Of a stretch of 64,000 nt of DNA, positions 24,331 through 35,790 are shown in pieces (the stretch's first letter is position 1; every line of letters starts with the position of its first letter). The stretch spans positions 27,321,783 through 27,385,782 of the forward strand of contig OZ020269.1 in NCBI GenBank assembly GCA_963971225.1. The letters are read 5' to 3'. The translations under genes and the position numbers were made by a program. The notes under the pieces were generated by a model. The model was not told the origin of the DNA. It did no database searches and saw only the letters and a list, made by a program, of their open reading frames with translations. Source of the stretch: Melieria omissa (taxonomy: Eukaryota; Arthropoda; Insecta; Diptera; Ulidiidae).

Positions 24331-25728
24331 ACCAGGAGACTGATTCTATTAGCAGCCCAGTGTTCCCTGTGCGGTTTATACGTATTGTAGTTTCTCTTGA
24401 AGAGATGTCTCGGGGGCATCAGACTAAGAAAATGTACTATGGCCACCGTAGCAGTTTCAGTTTAAACCTTTTTTACAATTAAAATCTTTTTCTATCGTGC
24501 CATTTTCTTAGTTTGGGAACAGATGGCACGATCAACTATTCTTTCGGTGTGGAAATTTTACTTACTCTGTTCTCGATTATAGTAAAGTTTTACGTCTGTA
24601 GCTTTACAATTATAGGCAGTAGAGAGTCAAAAAATTCGGTAAAGAAAATTAATTTTGGACAGCCTTCAATGTGAAAAGCACACTTAGGCACAACTATTGG
24701 CTCGTTGTGATAGAATTTTGGACAAATACCTGCAACATCGAAGCAACTCTTAATAGCTCTTGGCAAGATTGAAAGTTGGAAGATCGATAATATTAAAATT
24801 ATGAGCAAATATCAGCAACAATGTGAGGATCAAGAGAAAAGCTGGATGTAGCAGAAAAAAGGGCATGAACAATAAAAAAAATTAAGAAAGATGTGTTAAC
24901 GGCTTACAAGAAGGATCCAAAGGATAAAATTATCTAAAGTGTCAGTATTAACTTTTAATAGTAGAGCAAACCTAAGAAAGTACAGTGACTTTTCAATAAA
25001 AATCCATTGCAAGAAATAAAAGATAGGTACAGATTAAAAATTAACTCAGTTCCACAGAACGTGGCGAAAACAGGCTAAATCAATCAAAAAAGAGGTGTCC
25101 AAGTACTGATGAAGGTATTTTAGTGATACAAATAATTTTGATAATTTTGGTTAATTTGTGCTTCAAAAATAAAAATGAAACAATGTTCTGAAAATGTTTC
25201 AATAAGAATTTTCACATTTAAATTAATTTTTTTTGTCACTCAATGTCTGGCGGATTGCAACTGAATGCAGCGAGCCACGTCTGAGAACACAGTGAATGAG
25301 GTCGCAATTCGTAGCTCAACTCATTTAGTTTTATCATTGCTTAAATTAGAGACCACGTCAATGTACTGTTATGATGGAAGGGAACCTTTTTTCTCTTGAT
25401 TTCATTGTCCTTCAAAATTTTTAATTATCGGTTTTCTTTTCTAGTCTTTTAATAGAGTCATTGAGGGTATGAAATGAAACAGAAAATTCCGTAGAATTAA
25501 AAAAAAAATTTAATGTTTTAGTACACAAGGACGAGTATGTATTGAGAATGTCTTTTTAAAATTTTATTCTTGAATGTCCTTGAGATTTTCAAATGTTTTT
25601 GTTTTTAAATGTCTGAAGAACTGGTATGTACACTGCCACATACTTGAATTTCGTCCTTCTAACTTTATTAATTTTATTTTATTAATTTTAATTTTTTGAT
25701 TGTATTTATTTTAATTTTAGTTTTTGTA
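24331..25728. other. AT-rich non-coding DNA
   Basis: Apart from a possible upstream extension of the LINE piece to about 24440, I see no gene or element termini. A small frame at 24590-24808 on the minus strand has no recognisable features. Confidence 0.45.
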
Positions 25729-27001
25729 TTGGGTGGTCCATCTAGCGTTTAGAATTTGAACTACGCTTTATTTCGAGCATATGGCAGTCCCAATGTCATT
25801 CAATTTGTGTTCGTAATTTAGTTAAACCTTTGACATTTACGAAATAGGACGCTATACGCTTGAACAAAAGTGGGAAATATTGTGATCTTACTTCCAAAGT
25901 GGTTTTCAACCCAAACTGTAAGAAATTTAAAAAAAAAATTTCAAAAAAAAGAATGCCCTTCAATTCCGTTTGTGGAACAATTTGTGAAGCGAGCTTGTGA
26001 AACTGGATCGTTAATGGACCCGTTCCTGTTTCCGTGCAGTGCGCACAGCCGAAGACATTGCTTTTGTAGTCGGGAATGTGCATGAACATCCAGCAACGTC
26101 AACTCGCCATCGCTCTCAGGAATTGAACATTTCCCGCATTTCTTTGATGAGAATGTTGCATAAAGATCTCTGTATGAAGGCTTACAAAATTCAATTGGTC
26201 CAAGAACTGAAGGCTCATGACCATCCAGCACGTTTTACAGTTCGCCCAATGGGCTCAAGATCGTTTTGCTGAAGATGAACATTTTTACCGAAAAATCGTC
26301 TTTTCGGATGAGGCCCATTTTCACCTCGGAGGCTATGTGAATAAGCAAAATTGTCACATCTGGGGTTCGGAAAATCCACACGTCACCATTGAGAAGCCAA
26401 TGTATCCACAAAGAGTTACGGTTTGGTGCGTGTTTTGGTCCGGCGGCATCATTGGGCCATTTTTCTTTCAAAATGAACAAGGAGCCGCCGTTACAGTCAA
26501 ATTTTTTCGAATATTTGCTTCCAAAAATTGAAGCGGATGACATGGATGACAATTGGTTTCAACAGGATGGCGCAACAAGCCACACAGCCAACGTAACAAT
26601 TGAACTTTTGGGCACCGTTTTCGAAAATCGAATAATCAGCCGAAATTCTGAAGTCAATTGGCCGCCTCGGAGCTGCGATTTAAGTCCGTTGGACTTTTTT
26701 TGTGGGGAGCCCTAAAAAATAAGTGTTACGCTAACCATCCAGAGACGATTGAAGCTTTGAAACATGAAATCGAAGTTGCCATTCAGAAAATTCTACCCGG
26801 AATAATCGAAAAAGTACTTGAAAATTGGGTTCACCGAATGGCGTACTGTAAGGTCAGTCTTGACAGTCATATGAACGATATCGGTTTTCATTCTTAAATA
26901 ACAAAGTCAAAGCTCTGTAATAAAACAGGAATTTTCCAAAAATATTCATTCGTTTTTTTTTATAACGAATTCCAATTCCAAATCTTATGTGGTCCACCCT
27001 G
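25729..27001 (+). mobile_element. rosa-type (DD41D) mariner relative, decayed
   Basis: The element is 1273 bases, flanked by TA (25727-25728 and 27002-27003). Ends read TTGGGTGGTCCATC at the left and, inward, CAGGGTGGACCACA at the right; only about ten bases agree, so the termini are short or worn. Coding capacity is a single plus-strand transposase remnant. The spacing between the second and third catalytic Asp places it with the DD41D group named rosa, described from the fruit fly Ceratitis rosa. Confidence 0.85.
25850..26897 (+). pseudogene. DD41D (rosa-type) transposase, frameshifted
   Basis: The frames change at least three times: 26039-26240 (RTAEDIAFVVGNVHEHP, then ELNISRISLMRMLHKDL, the second helix-turn-helix), 26217-26500, 26490-26690 and 26680-26897. 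Catalytic candidates are the Asp in IVFSDEAHFHLGG, the Asp in NWFQQDGATSHTAN and the last Asp of RSCDLSPLDFF, with 41 residues between the latter two. The linker GSENPHVTIEKPMYPQRVTV and the segment FWSGGIIGPFFF are typical. The N-terminal part (25850-25990) is the most damaged. The C-terminus ends DIGFHS at 26897. All three acidic residues survive, but the reading frame does not. Confidence 0.88.
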
Positions 27002-28679
27002 TATTCATTAATTTGAATTTTATTTATTGTATTATTGTTTCATTATTAATTTTAGCGCAGTTTTGCTATATTTGGCCTCTAATTTTGCAATTATTATATT
27101 AAAATTTTTTGTGTTTGAAATTGTCTCACTCAGTAAAAAAAAAAATACATTCAAATGAAAAAATATGCGAAATATTTAAGCCAGTCTGTGACTCTTCATT
27201 AGGTTTTATGATTATTTATAACGGTTTTTTGTGGCACATTACAAAGCTTCATATAAGTAGACATGAGTCTATAAAAAAATACTTTTTTTTGTGAGTGTGC
27301 GTAAAAGTAATGCATAAAAATTACACACAAAAATTTCTTCTGTATTGGCTTTGACTGTGTGCGTCTTTAACTCTGTGGAGCGCCACAGGCTGTTTTAAAT
27401 CAGTTGTCGTTTGAATTTGTGTAAACAATCGCATTGTTGACTTACTAAACCCTAAAATAACAACAGCAAAAAATGAAAACAATTTCGAGGCTGCTATGTA
27501 CATGTGTGAGTGCTTAGAAGTACGAACAAATGTACTGAAGCAATAACAATAAAAATTGTTATAAAATAATCTGCCAGCGGCACTGGAATCATAAATCAAT
27601 TTGCAAATGAAACGCGACTCCGCGTCGTCCTACATATTCGTACTGTATGTACCTACATACATACACACAATATGTCTGTGTACGTATGTGCAACATACTC
27701 CCACTCGAACACGTGGCTATTGGCTCTATTACGCGTGTCGCTCCGATTTGACAGCGAAACCACAAAACACTTTTCGACACACCCTTTGCGTCATTTGTTT
27801 TCCGTAGCCTAATTTCCCTTGTCTCTGTGTGTGTGTGTGCACGTGTGTGCGGTGGTGTTGTTATCGTAAAGTTGCCAATTTTAAATAAATTATAATACAA
27901 TTTTTTTTTTTTTGGCAGCGCAAAAGCCTCGTTATTCGAAGCTGCGCACATAAAATAATGAAAAAAACAAAAATATTTTTGTATCCAAGATGAATGCGTG
28001 ACACAGCAGTGAGCCAGTAAAGTGTAGCTTGGTTTAGGCGGAAAGAGTGCGGAGAAAAGCAATGAAGCACGTTTGCGTTGGCGCAACCGCAAGAAATTCC
28101 AATTCAAATTTTATGCAATTCCCGCAGCACGTTGCGGCAGCGCCACTTAAACATAAACAATTACGCAAGGATTTTACATGTACATATGTGTGATTCTCTG
28201 GCTAACACGGAAAACAGTCGCTACGGTGACATTTATGACCCGATCGAATGTGCGTGGCTTTGTGTTGTGTGTTTTTGCCGCCATTTTGCGCAGCATTAAC
28301 CATGTCTGTGTTTATGTGTGCAATTCAATTCAGTGCGTGTGTGAAATGGTTTCTGTGCTTTTTGTTTTTGTTGGTTTGTTTTCGCTTTTCTTAGCCATAA
28401 CTTAGTGCTTAGTGAGGCACACAATGGCGGCATTCACTGAGCTGTGCAAAGTTATTTTTAAATACTGTTTATTGGCGTCTGAGAATGACATGTGGGAAAT
28501 TTTAGACACACAATCATAAACAGTTTCTTGAGCACGTTTTTGATGTTGTGAAATTTCACATGTAACTTATGTTCAAAAGATTTGAAACACATTTATACAA
28601 ATGATTTTGTTTGGCGAACGATATTTTAGTAAAAGCGAGGTTGACTGTCGAGGTGTTTGACATGAACAATGTATATCTA
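27002..28679. other. Intergenic DNA, no gene seen
   Basis: Frames over 27589-28107 and neighbours overlap on both strands and lack codon character. A GT run lies near 27829-27848 and CATA-type words near 27645-27700. Composition rises in GC around 27590-27760 and 28060-28300. These could be regulatory or untranslated sequence of a gene outside the window. Confidence 0.45.
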
Positions 28680-29148
28680 CTAGGCATCGCAATTTTCCAG
28701 TCCCCAAACTCCCGGGATTCAAACTCTCTAATCCCGGGATTTTTGGGATTGCATTCAAATGAAATTGCTAACTTGTAATCCTTTTTTACAAAAATTTTGC
28801 CAAGGTCAGACAAAATCAATTGAACTTAAAAAGAAAACCATTCCTTATCTGAGACTTTGTTACAAGAAATTTACCTTTTTTTTGCAATGGAGGGGATAGA
28901 GGGCGTCTTTTTTAAAAGGCTTATAATTATTTACTAAGCATTCAACCAACAAGTGTTGAATTTGAGAGATGTTTCTCTTCAGTAGGGTTTATTTTCAATA
29001 AATTTCGCTCAAGTTGAGAGAACCAAACTAATTTAGTGTTTTGAAGATCTCAGTTTTCATTAAATCAAAGCGCTTAACCTTTTTATCGAAATCAAAGTAA
29101 AACTAAAAGTGCAAACAAATGAACTATTCGATTTTTTAATCAAATATG

Positions 29149-30103
29149 TAAGGGAAAGGGCTGGGTTGTGAACCATTACCGTTTTTTCTTTCCCTAATTG
29201 ACATATCGCCAATATTTCAACTGTCAAGTTTGTCTTATGATGTGACTCTGCTTTTGTGGTTACACCGAAGTACAAACACGTATTGCTTGTGGCAGCAATC
29301 GAGTTTGAAAGACATCGTCTTTGAAAATCGACTGCGAAAACTTGTTGGCTTTTTTTTAAAGTGCTATCCAAGTGACTGAGCTTATTGCAAAAAGGTATGT
29401 GTAATACATGTTTATTTAGTGTTATGATTCTATTTTACGATGCAATATTTGTTTATGTCGAATTATGATTAGAAGTGTCGTTTATTTTAAAGTTTCCAAA
29501 ATGGCATCGTGGTTGGGCTATGAACCACTGAGGTGGCTGGGTTATGAACCACCTGTTTTTCGTACTATATTTGTTCTAACACGGACAAATATGGACGGAT
29601 ATATTAAAATAAAGTAATTCTATGTAATTTCACTCGATTTCCTTGAGTTCACTTGAAGTGGGCCAATGCGAGAACGCGTTCGTAGGATGAATATGATACG
29701 ATTAGGATGAATATGAAAAAAAATTGAGCACTTTCATTCATTGCGATTTTTTGGCCTAATTGGCGTCATTATAACCTTTTTTCACCTCTTGAGGCCGCCT
29801 GATTAAATAAATCCTCAACTTACTTAAAAATTATGGGTGTTTTCTTCGTATTTTCCGACTTTAATAGGGATTTTCCAGATGGTTCACAACCCAGCCACTT
29901 TTTTGGAAAAGTGAAAAATCACGTCCTTAGAAAATTGGACGTAGAGAGTTAAATTTCAATCAAAACGGTAATCTGTCTTCATAAAAAAGTTGCGTTATAT
30001 ATTCACCTTTCCAGCGGTATCTTCGATTTTTCGATATCTTTATTCTGTGAAAAGTTAGAGCCAAAAAACAAAACCCCTGTTCACAACCCAGCCCTCTCCC
30101 TTA
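29149..30103. mobile_element. Non-coding TIR element with internal GGCTGGGTTGTGAACCA repeats
   Basis: Terminal inverted repeats at 29149-29173 and 30079-30103 agree at 24 of 25 positions and begin TAAGGGA(A/G)AGGGCTGGG. The core word GGCTGGGTT(G/A)TGAACCA also occurs inside: a worn copy near 29512, a direct copy near 29537 and a reverse copy near 29881. The plus-oriented copies lie in the left half and the minus-oriented ones in the right half. No substantial frame is present. A long MITE of unknown superfamily is the best description. A target duplication is not clear (TATG on the left, TATA on the right). Confidence 0.72.
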
Positions 30104-30430
30104 TATAACTATATGTACTTTATGAATGATATACATATCGCTCCTTCGCTGCAAGAACATAGTAATTCAGAAAAATGTCGAGTTTATGGCAACCCTGTGC
30201 GCATCTGCATATGATCTATTATCTGTCAAAACCAATGCTTTACTCACATGACGACATGAGAAAGATTTTTTGAGACTTTGAAATACCTGTAATGGCAAAC
30301 TTTAAAATAGAATTTTCTCGAAATGATATAGTTTTGAATTATTTATAACATACAAATGAATAAGTATGTTGAAGTGTTATTTTTGGAGAAATGTTATCAA
30401 ATTGAAGTTAAATTAAAAGCTTAACAAAAT

Positions 30431-31050
30431 ATGACTAAGGTTAGGTTAGGTAGGGAAGGGTGTGTGCGGCAGGACCACACTTCCACTCGGAGACCAAAAT
30501 GGCCCATTGTGAATCCCTTCTTATGGTATTCTGGAGCTAACCAACAGTCTCAGTCAAGGAGAAACCAGTTCGACCTTTTAATGAAAGAGACCAGATTCGA
30601 AATTTCAACTTTCGCCGCGCAAGCCAGGTCTGTCAGAAATCTTGACCCTAAAGTGCGGAGTCGGCGTCCCTGCAAAGCCGGACAGTGGCACAGGGAGTAT
30701 TGTATGGTTTCTACTTCTTCTTCATCTCCACAACTACGGCAAACATCAGTGGACGAGAGGCGCCATTTGGTAAGCATAGATCCAATAGCGCAATGTCCGG
30801 TGATTACTCCAACGAGCTGCCGAATGGAGTTACGACTCAGGGACGGTACAAATAGCGTCCAGCAGATGCCGCAGTCGGTCATTATTCGCCATGACGACTC
30901 AATTTCCTTCTTGGTCAACCTGGCAATATACATACATATACAGGACAGATATCGAAGGAAGCACAGAGGTATCCACTTCGGTGGCAGACAAGGCGACCCC
31001 TTTTCTTGCCATCTCGTCCACTGCTTCGTTGCCTGCCACTCCTGAAGATG
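30431..31050 (-). pseudogene. LINE 3' part, RNase H C-terminus and zinc-knuckle-like tail
   Basis: The minus strand reads VAGNEAVDEMARKGVALSAT (end of an RNase H domain), then RLTKKEIESSWRIMTDCGIC, then the conserved RQLVGVITGHCAIGSMLTKW, then a Cys/His cluster CRSCGDEEEVETIQYSLCHC and CPALQGRRLRTLGSRFLTDL. This order is the C-terminus of I/Jockey-group LINE ORF2. The frame is open for 128 codons, better preserved than other LINE pieces here. The 3' end is a TAACCT-rich tail at 30437-30455. RT and endonuclease are missing. Confidence 0.85.
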
Positions 31051-31274
31051 TGACTAAACTCAAGATAAAAATATTGAAACTAATCCAAATGTGGATTATA
31101 TGGAAAACATATGATAAACATGTATTTATACAATTTGGGAAAATTGTTTTATTTTAAAAATTTGTTATATGAATTCCGGGATTAAATCTCGGGATCCCGG
31201 GATTCGAATTTTCAATCTCGAAAATCCTGGGATTGCAAAATGGCCAAAAATTGCGATCCCTAATAATCCACATA

Positions 31275-31830
31275 CCCAGCAAACCAAACGATATCGAAAC
31301 GATATAGAAACGATATCGTTAAAGCGAGAATTTTTCTCGTTTTCGAGTATTGCCAAAGTGTCTAAAATGATATCGAGAACGAGAAAAATGACACTATCAT
31401 AACGATATCGAGAATTTCGAAAATCTCGACATCGTAACGATATTGAAATTTTATTATCCGAGATATCGTAACGATGTCGAGATTTTGGAAATTCTCGATA
31501 TCGTTACGATAGTGTCATTTTTCTTGTTCTCAATAGAATTTTGGACACTATTACGAAAACTTATTTTCTTTCTGAAAATTTAAATAAAACGCATATTTTG
31601 CAGTAGTGTCGCATGGCCAGTCCATTATTCAAATTGAATAACGATTATAATTACACGTTAACTCGGTTTGAAATGCGCGCACGTTCAGGAAATCACAATT
31701 TTTCGTTTGACAAAAAAATATTTCATTTGACTTGAAAATATTCAAAATCTTCAAGGCGAAAAATTCAAGCATTATCGAGATTATTTCGAGAAATTGTCGC
31801 TAAAAATTTATATCGAGAAATTGTTTGCAG
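31275..31830. mobile_element. Fold-back element rich in CGATATCG words
   Basis: Arms at about 31358-31446 and 31463-31552 are inverted copies of each other over roughly 90 bases. They share a GAGAACGAGAAAAATGACAC-type segment, then ATAACGATATCGAGAATTTC and AAAATCTCGACATCGTAACG with few changes. The outer parts also carry repeated AACGATATCG or TATCGAGAAATT words, and the flanks have CCAGCAAAC (31278) and, inverted, CACTGCAAAC (31828). It is non-coding and would form a long hairpin. The outer boundaries and target duplication are not established. Confidence 0.65.
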
Positions 31831-31984
31831 TGTATGTACATCCATATGAAAAAATTCGTTGTCTTGGTTGACTGAGTGTTTCATCACAGTCGAGTCCAAC
31901 CCGTCGTAGTTACGCACATGAAACTTAAACTGAACCGCCGCTAAGAAGGAGTTTTTGCTTCCATATTTATGTGTTTAAAGAGGC

Positions 31985-32300
31985 AACGTATTTTAATAGG
32001 TCAATGGACGTAAGACTTGGTAAAAGTACTCCAACTTAATTTATCATGTTGAATGTTTACATGAAGAAACAGATATAACTTCAAGCTTCATAAAATCCCT
32101 TCAAATGAACAAAATTACACATGTGTCTTAAGTTTTTTAATCAAAATCTAATCTAAGGTCAACAAAGGGCTAAGAGTTTAATTGATCAAACTTGATGAAA
32201 GCACATGAAATAAAACATAATTCAACGCATGTTCTTCTGTTTTCGAAAATCAACATTTGACGGAGAAAAAATTTGTTGAAAGTTTATGTATATGGATAAA
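31985..32300. repeat. Worn fragment of the minisatellite family
   Basis: The segment contains degenerate units of the array seen at 5800-6910 and 56620-57240: CACATGTGTCTTAAGTTTTT, ATCAAAATCTAATCTAAGG, CAACAAAGGGCTAAGAG and a later TCAACGCATGTTCTTC block. No clear element ends are present. Confidence 0.5.
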
Positions 32301-32368
32301 TATGATTTAAAGAGTAGATAATGTAGCATCGAAAAAGTGCTTGAATTCATCAAAAGTGAGCCGAAATC

Positions 32369-32750
32369 GTGCAATACATGGAAATAGAATTGAATATGTT
32401 CGAAAATTCAATTCATTGCATTTTGACCGACCATTTATATCTGCAGAAGGTGTGGCCAAATAAATTGATTTGTTACGAAAAATCATTGCGAATTCAACAT
32501 TGCAAAAACCTCATTCGGAAGTCAAAAAAGGATCCAAACTTGAGATATTTGATTGTTACTGGTGACGAAACATGGTGTTTTCAATATGAACGGAACGAAC
32601 AGAACGGAAGCACCGAGATGATCCGGTAATGAAAAAAAGTGGTCTTGAGCAGTTCAAAGTAAAATCAATGTTGATTTGTTTCTACGAATCGGTAGGCATT
32701 ACTTACAAAGAATTTCCTTTCACTGACCAAACTCTTAATGGAATGTTTTA
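32369..32750 (+). pseudogene. mariner-like transposase remnant
   Basis: The plus strand reads VHCILTDHLYLQKVW-like DNA-binding domain end, then HCKNLIRKSKKDPNLRYLIV and TGDETWCFQYE, where the Asp is the first catalytic residue, then, after a frame change, KVKSMLICFYESVGITYKEF. It stops abruptly at about 32750, where a TTTTATTT-rich run begins. The second and third catalytic residues are absent. No terminal repeats were found. It is a fragment of a DD34D-like mariner, different from those at 22.4 and 25.7 kb. Confidence 0.8.
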
Positions 32751-33855
32751 TTTTTATTTTATTATTTATTTTTATTGTAATGCTAAAAGGTGTTTGCTGG
32801 CTCGAATTCGTTGTGTGAGGCCACAATACAGTGAACATGGAAGCCTGTTATTCGAAAACGCACCGTCTCCTTTTCTCTGGGACAGACCTTGCAGTTTGGT
32901 CCAAATAATTGGACCATCTTTGCAATACACACTTCAGCAATCTCTTTTTTTTCTAGCTGTAGTTCGCACAGTGGTCGCGTTCTTCTTTTAGGCTTTGGTT
33001 TTCTTTCCATTTCATTTTATTTAAAAAATAAAAAATATTTCTTGTATTTTAAAAACATAATAATTTAAAAAAAATTTTGGAATTTTTAAAATAATTTTTA
33101 ATTTAAAAAATACAAAATATTTTTTCTATTTTTTAAATAATTTTTCTGTCAGTTTCGATTGTCTGTGGTGATAAATTACATATTAAACATGCAAATAGAT
33201 GGAATTCATTTAACTCAGAAATAGTTATCCCTGAGATAAATCATATTAATAATCCAATTGAACGAATCGTTCCTAAGAATGTTTCATTGAACAATTATGA
33301 AAAATAAAACGCAATAAAGCTATAAAATTAAATTAATTCACTTCATCAATCATTGTACCATTCTGTCTTCTGAATCAAATCTCTCACTTTGTGCAAAAAT
33401 GACTCATTTTCTTAATAAAACTGTTCAAATCACTACCCGCGTTCTGTCAAAGCCCATTTGATTTTGCTTCAATAGTCTTCAATGTTATCAACAATTTCTA
33501 TAGTATTTTTATTTTCATTATATTAGGGATTTTGCATATTTCCGAAAATTGCCCCCACCAGCCATAACAACCGCACCAACTGTTGCCATTTAATTACTGC
33601 CGCTTCATTACTTTCTATTGGATGACATAATTAACGCTAAGCACCACACCGCATCGCTTCATAATCGACTGTCAAAGCATCGACTGAACTGAACGACGCA
33701 TTGCGATGCCATGGCATTACGTGCTTGTGCCGCCTATCGATATTTATAATGGCGCTTCATGCAGAAATTAATATGCAAATATTGCAGAAAATTATTTCTA
33801 ATATGCACAAAAAAAAAATTATTTCTAATATGCCGACACACACACACACACCCAC
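32751..33855. other. AT-rich non-coding DNA with one unexplained frame
   Basis: A minus-strand frame at 32783-33010 has a C-xx-C pattern (PNCKVCPREKE) and a basic N-terminus KPKPKRRTRPL. It might be the worn cysteine-rich end of a transposase, but I cannot place it. The rest is AT-rich, with a CA run at 33836-33852. Confidence 0.4.
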
Positions 33856-33859
33856 ACTG

Positions 33860-34300
33860 ACGGGGTGGACGCATACTCTTCTCGCTCACGCATTCCTTGC
33901 ATAGACAAGTGGACAAATAGAAGGCATGAAGGAGAGGTGAACTTTTACCTCACGCAGTTCCTCACAGGCCACGGTGGCTATAGAAACTACCTACGACGCT
34001 TAGGCCATGACGACAATGCCAACTGCCCATCCTGCAATAAGCCAGAAGATCCAGAGCACACCTTATCTGAATGGCCACGATTCGAGACCCACGCTATATC
34101 ATTGATGCGATGTTGGAGTCAGCGGAAGCTTGGGATGTCATAGGTAAAGACATCAATGAGAAGCTGAACTGAGAAGAGTTGGATGGGTCAGAAGCAGCCA
34201 ACGCACAACTGGGTTAGCGGTAATTCCGCAGAGGGAATGATTAACCCCTGTTAGCCAAAAGGGGTTGGTTTTAGTCGGTAAAAATCCGGGTTGCCGCAGT
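33860..34300 (+). pseudogene. LINE C-terminus, 5'-truncated
   Basis: The plus strand reads NFYLTQFLTGHGGYRNYLRR, then LGHDDNANCPSCNKPEDPEH with a Cys-Cys-His cluster, then, after one frame change near 34100, DAMLESAEAWDVIGKDINEK ending at the TGA at 34170-34172. This is the tail of an R1/LOA-type LINE ORF2. The 3' untranslated part continues to about 34300 with GGGGTTGGTTTTAGTCGGTA and AAAATCCGGGTTGCC. Truncation begins next to the CA run at 33836. Confidence 0.82.
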
Positions 34301-35085
34301 ATCCTTCTAAGATTTTCAACTGCTGCACTGACACTCCATTCGCTGATGAGGTGAAAATGTGCATCGACAAAGGCGAAGCAGCGGCACATTGCGTCACGTG
34401 CCGCTGGTCCGTTGCAGAAGTCACCGGCCATGCGTCCAGCTGCCGCTTGTAACTTGCACCGCTGCATTGACATTTATGAGCGTCAATGCAATTATGCACA
34501 CAGTTGAACTTGTCGCCCGAGCGCATCGACTTCAAAGCGGTTCAGCCCATTTGCGTTGTGGCGCAATGAAAATCGATTAGCGTTTGTGTTGTTGACATTC
34601 TGTGAGATTTTCAGTTGACCTGGCTTGCGTATTTAACGCCCAGGGCGGGTACACGTTTACAAGGTTAATTGAGCATTGTGGTTATGCGACTTGGGCACGC
34701 ATCGAGAAGTTATACTCGTTGGTGGCAGATTTCTGTGAAATCGTAATGCTGAAACATTCGCTGAATGCTCGACGAACGTAAACACTCAGAAAATATAAAA
34801 TCGAAGAAAACCACTTTCCAAAGTATGATGGCAATGAAAATAATATGGTTTTTCATTTGAAGATTTCATTAAACGATGACTGTTTGTTTTCTATATAAAT
34901 GAAAATATTCACGAGAAGATTATATTACGAATTATTGATTGATTTCATGCAAGAGAAACATAATTATTGTGGTGAAATTTGAACTTTCTTTATCCTTGAT
35001 TGATGATGATGAAATCAGGCAGCAAATGTGCAATATCTCATAGTATTCATGCGAATTGGCCAAAGCAATGATGGGAATACATGAA
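34301..35085. other. Non-coding DNA with a GC-richer patch
   Basis: Bases 34365-34570 are less AT-rich than the flanks and hold repeated GCAGCGG/CCGCTG words and a TTTATGAGCGTCAATGCAAT segment. This may be a regulatory island. I see no gene. Confidence 0.4.
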
Positions 35086-35089
35086 ACGG

Positions 35090-35790
35090 TTGGTTTATAT
35101 GGATTTAAGAGACTTGTGGCATATTCTCACTATTGTATAGTCCAATTGACTAGATTCCCCAGTCATTTGAATCATTGATTTTAAGTCATTGGAGAAGAGT
35201 TAACCTTGAAATTCCCATCAAAGTCCGGATGGTGCCAGAAGATACTCTGAGCTCTCAAAATGGTTTATTGTGATAACACAAGTTAAAGGGCAGAAAGAGA
35301 TTAAAGTGTCTACTCAAGAGATTTATGAATACATTTTAGAAAGTCTCTAAAGGAGAGTTAACTTGAAATTCCCATCAACGTCCGAATGGTGTCGAAACAC
35401 AAACTGAGGTTTCAAATTGGTTTATTGCGATGCCACAAGGGAGAGATTTCCACCAAATCTGTAGACAGTCTACTCAAGAGATTTGTAAATGAATCTAAGA
35501 AAGTCTCTAATGTTCGTTGATTGGAGTCATTGAATTCAAGTCATTAACGAAGAGTTAACTTGAAATTCCCATCAACGTATGGATAGTGCCGGAAGACACA
35601 CTGAGGTCGCGAATTGGTTCATTGTGATACCATAAGTAAAGGACAGGAATTTTCTGCAAATCTGTAAAGAGTCCACTCGAACCAATGTGACTTGTGGATG
35701 ATTCGAAGCAAATTTCTAATGTTGACGGATGTTAGGTCATTCAAGTCATAGAAGAAAGAAGAAACCTACAACTTTTCTTCCTCATACGTC
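35090..35790 (+). repeat. Tandem repeat, unit about 160-195 bases
   Basis: The landmark AGTTAAC(C)TTGAAATTCCCATC recurs near 35197, 35356 and 35550. Each is followed by GGATGGTGCC-like words, CTGAG, AATGGTTTATTG(T/C)GAT, CTACTCAAGAGATTT and AAGTCTCTAA. Between units is TCATTGA(A/T)TT(C/T)(A/T)AGTCATT. There are about three and a half copies, each substantially diverged. No protein is preserved across copies. Confidence 0.75.

Larger units (their letters stand above)
28680..31265. mobile_element. Pair of inverted GATCGCAATTTT-type ends, possible nested element
   Basis: At 28680 the sequence reads CTAGGCATCGCAATTTT followed by CCCGGGATT words. At 31165-31265 the minus strand reads ATTAGGGATCGCAATTTTTG followed by CCCGGGAT words. 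The two are inverted relative to each other and flank 2.6 kb containing a TIR element and a LINE end. This could be one non-autonomous element with later insertions, or two related fragments. No matching target duplication was found, so the boundaries are tentative. Confidence 0.4.

Noticed and set aside
32783..33010. Minus-strand frame with a CxxC pattern, considered as a piggyBac-type cysteine-rich end
   Set aside because: Only one convincing Cys pair and no upstream transposase; too weak to call.
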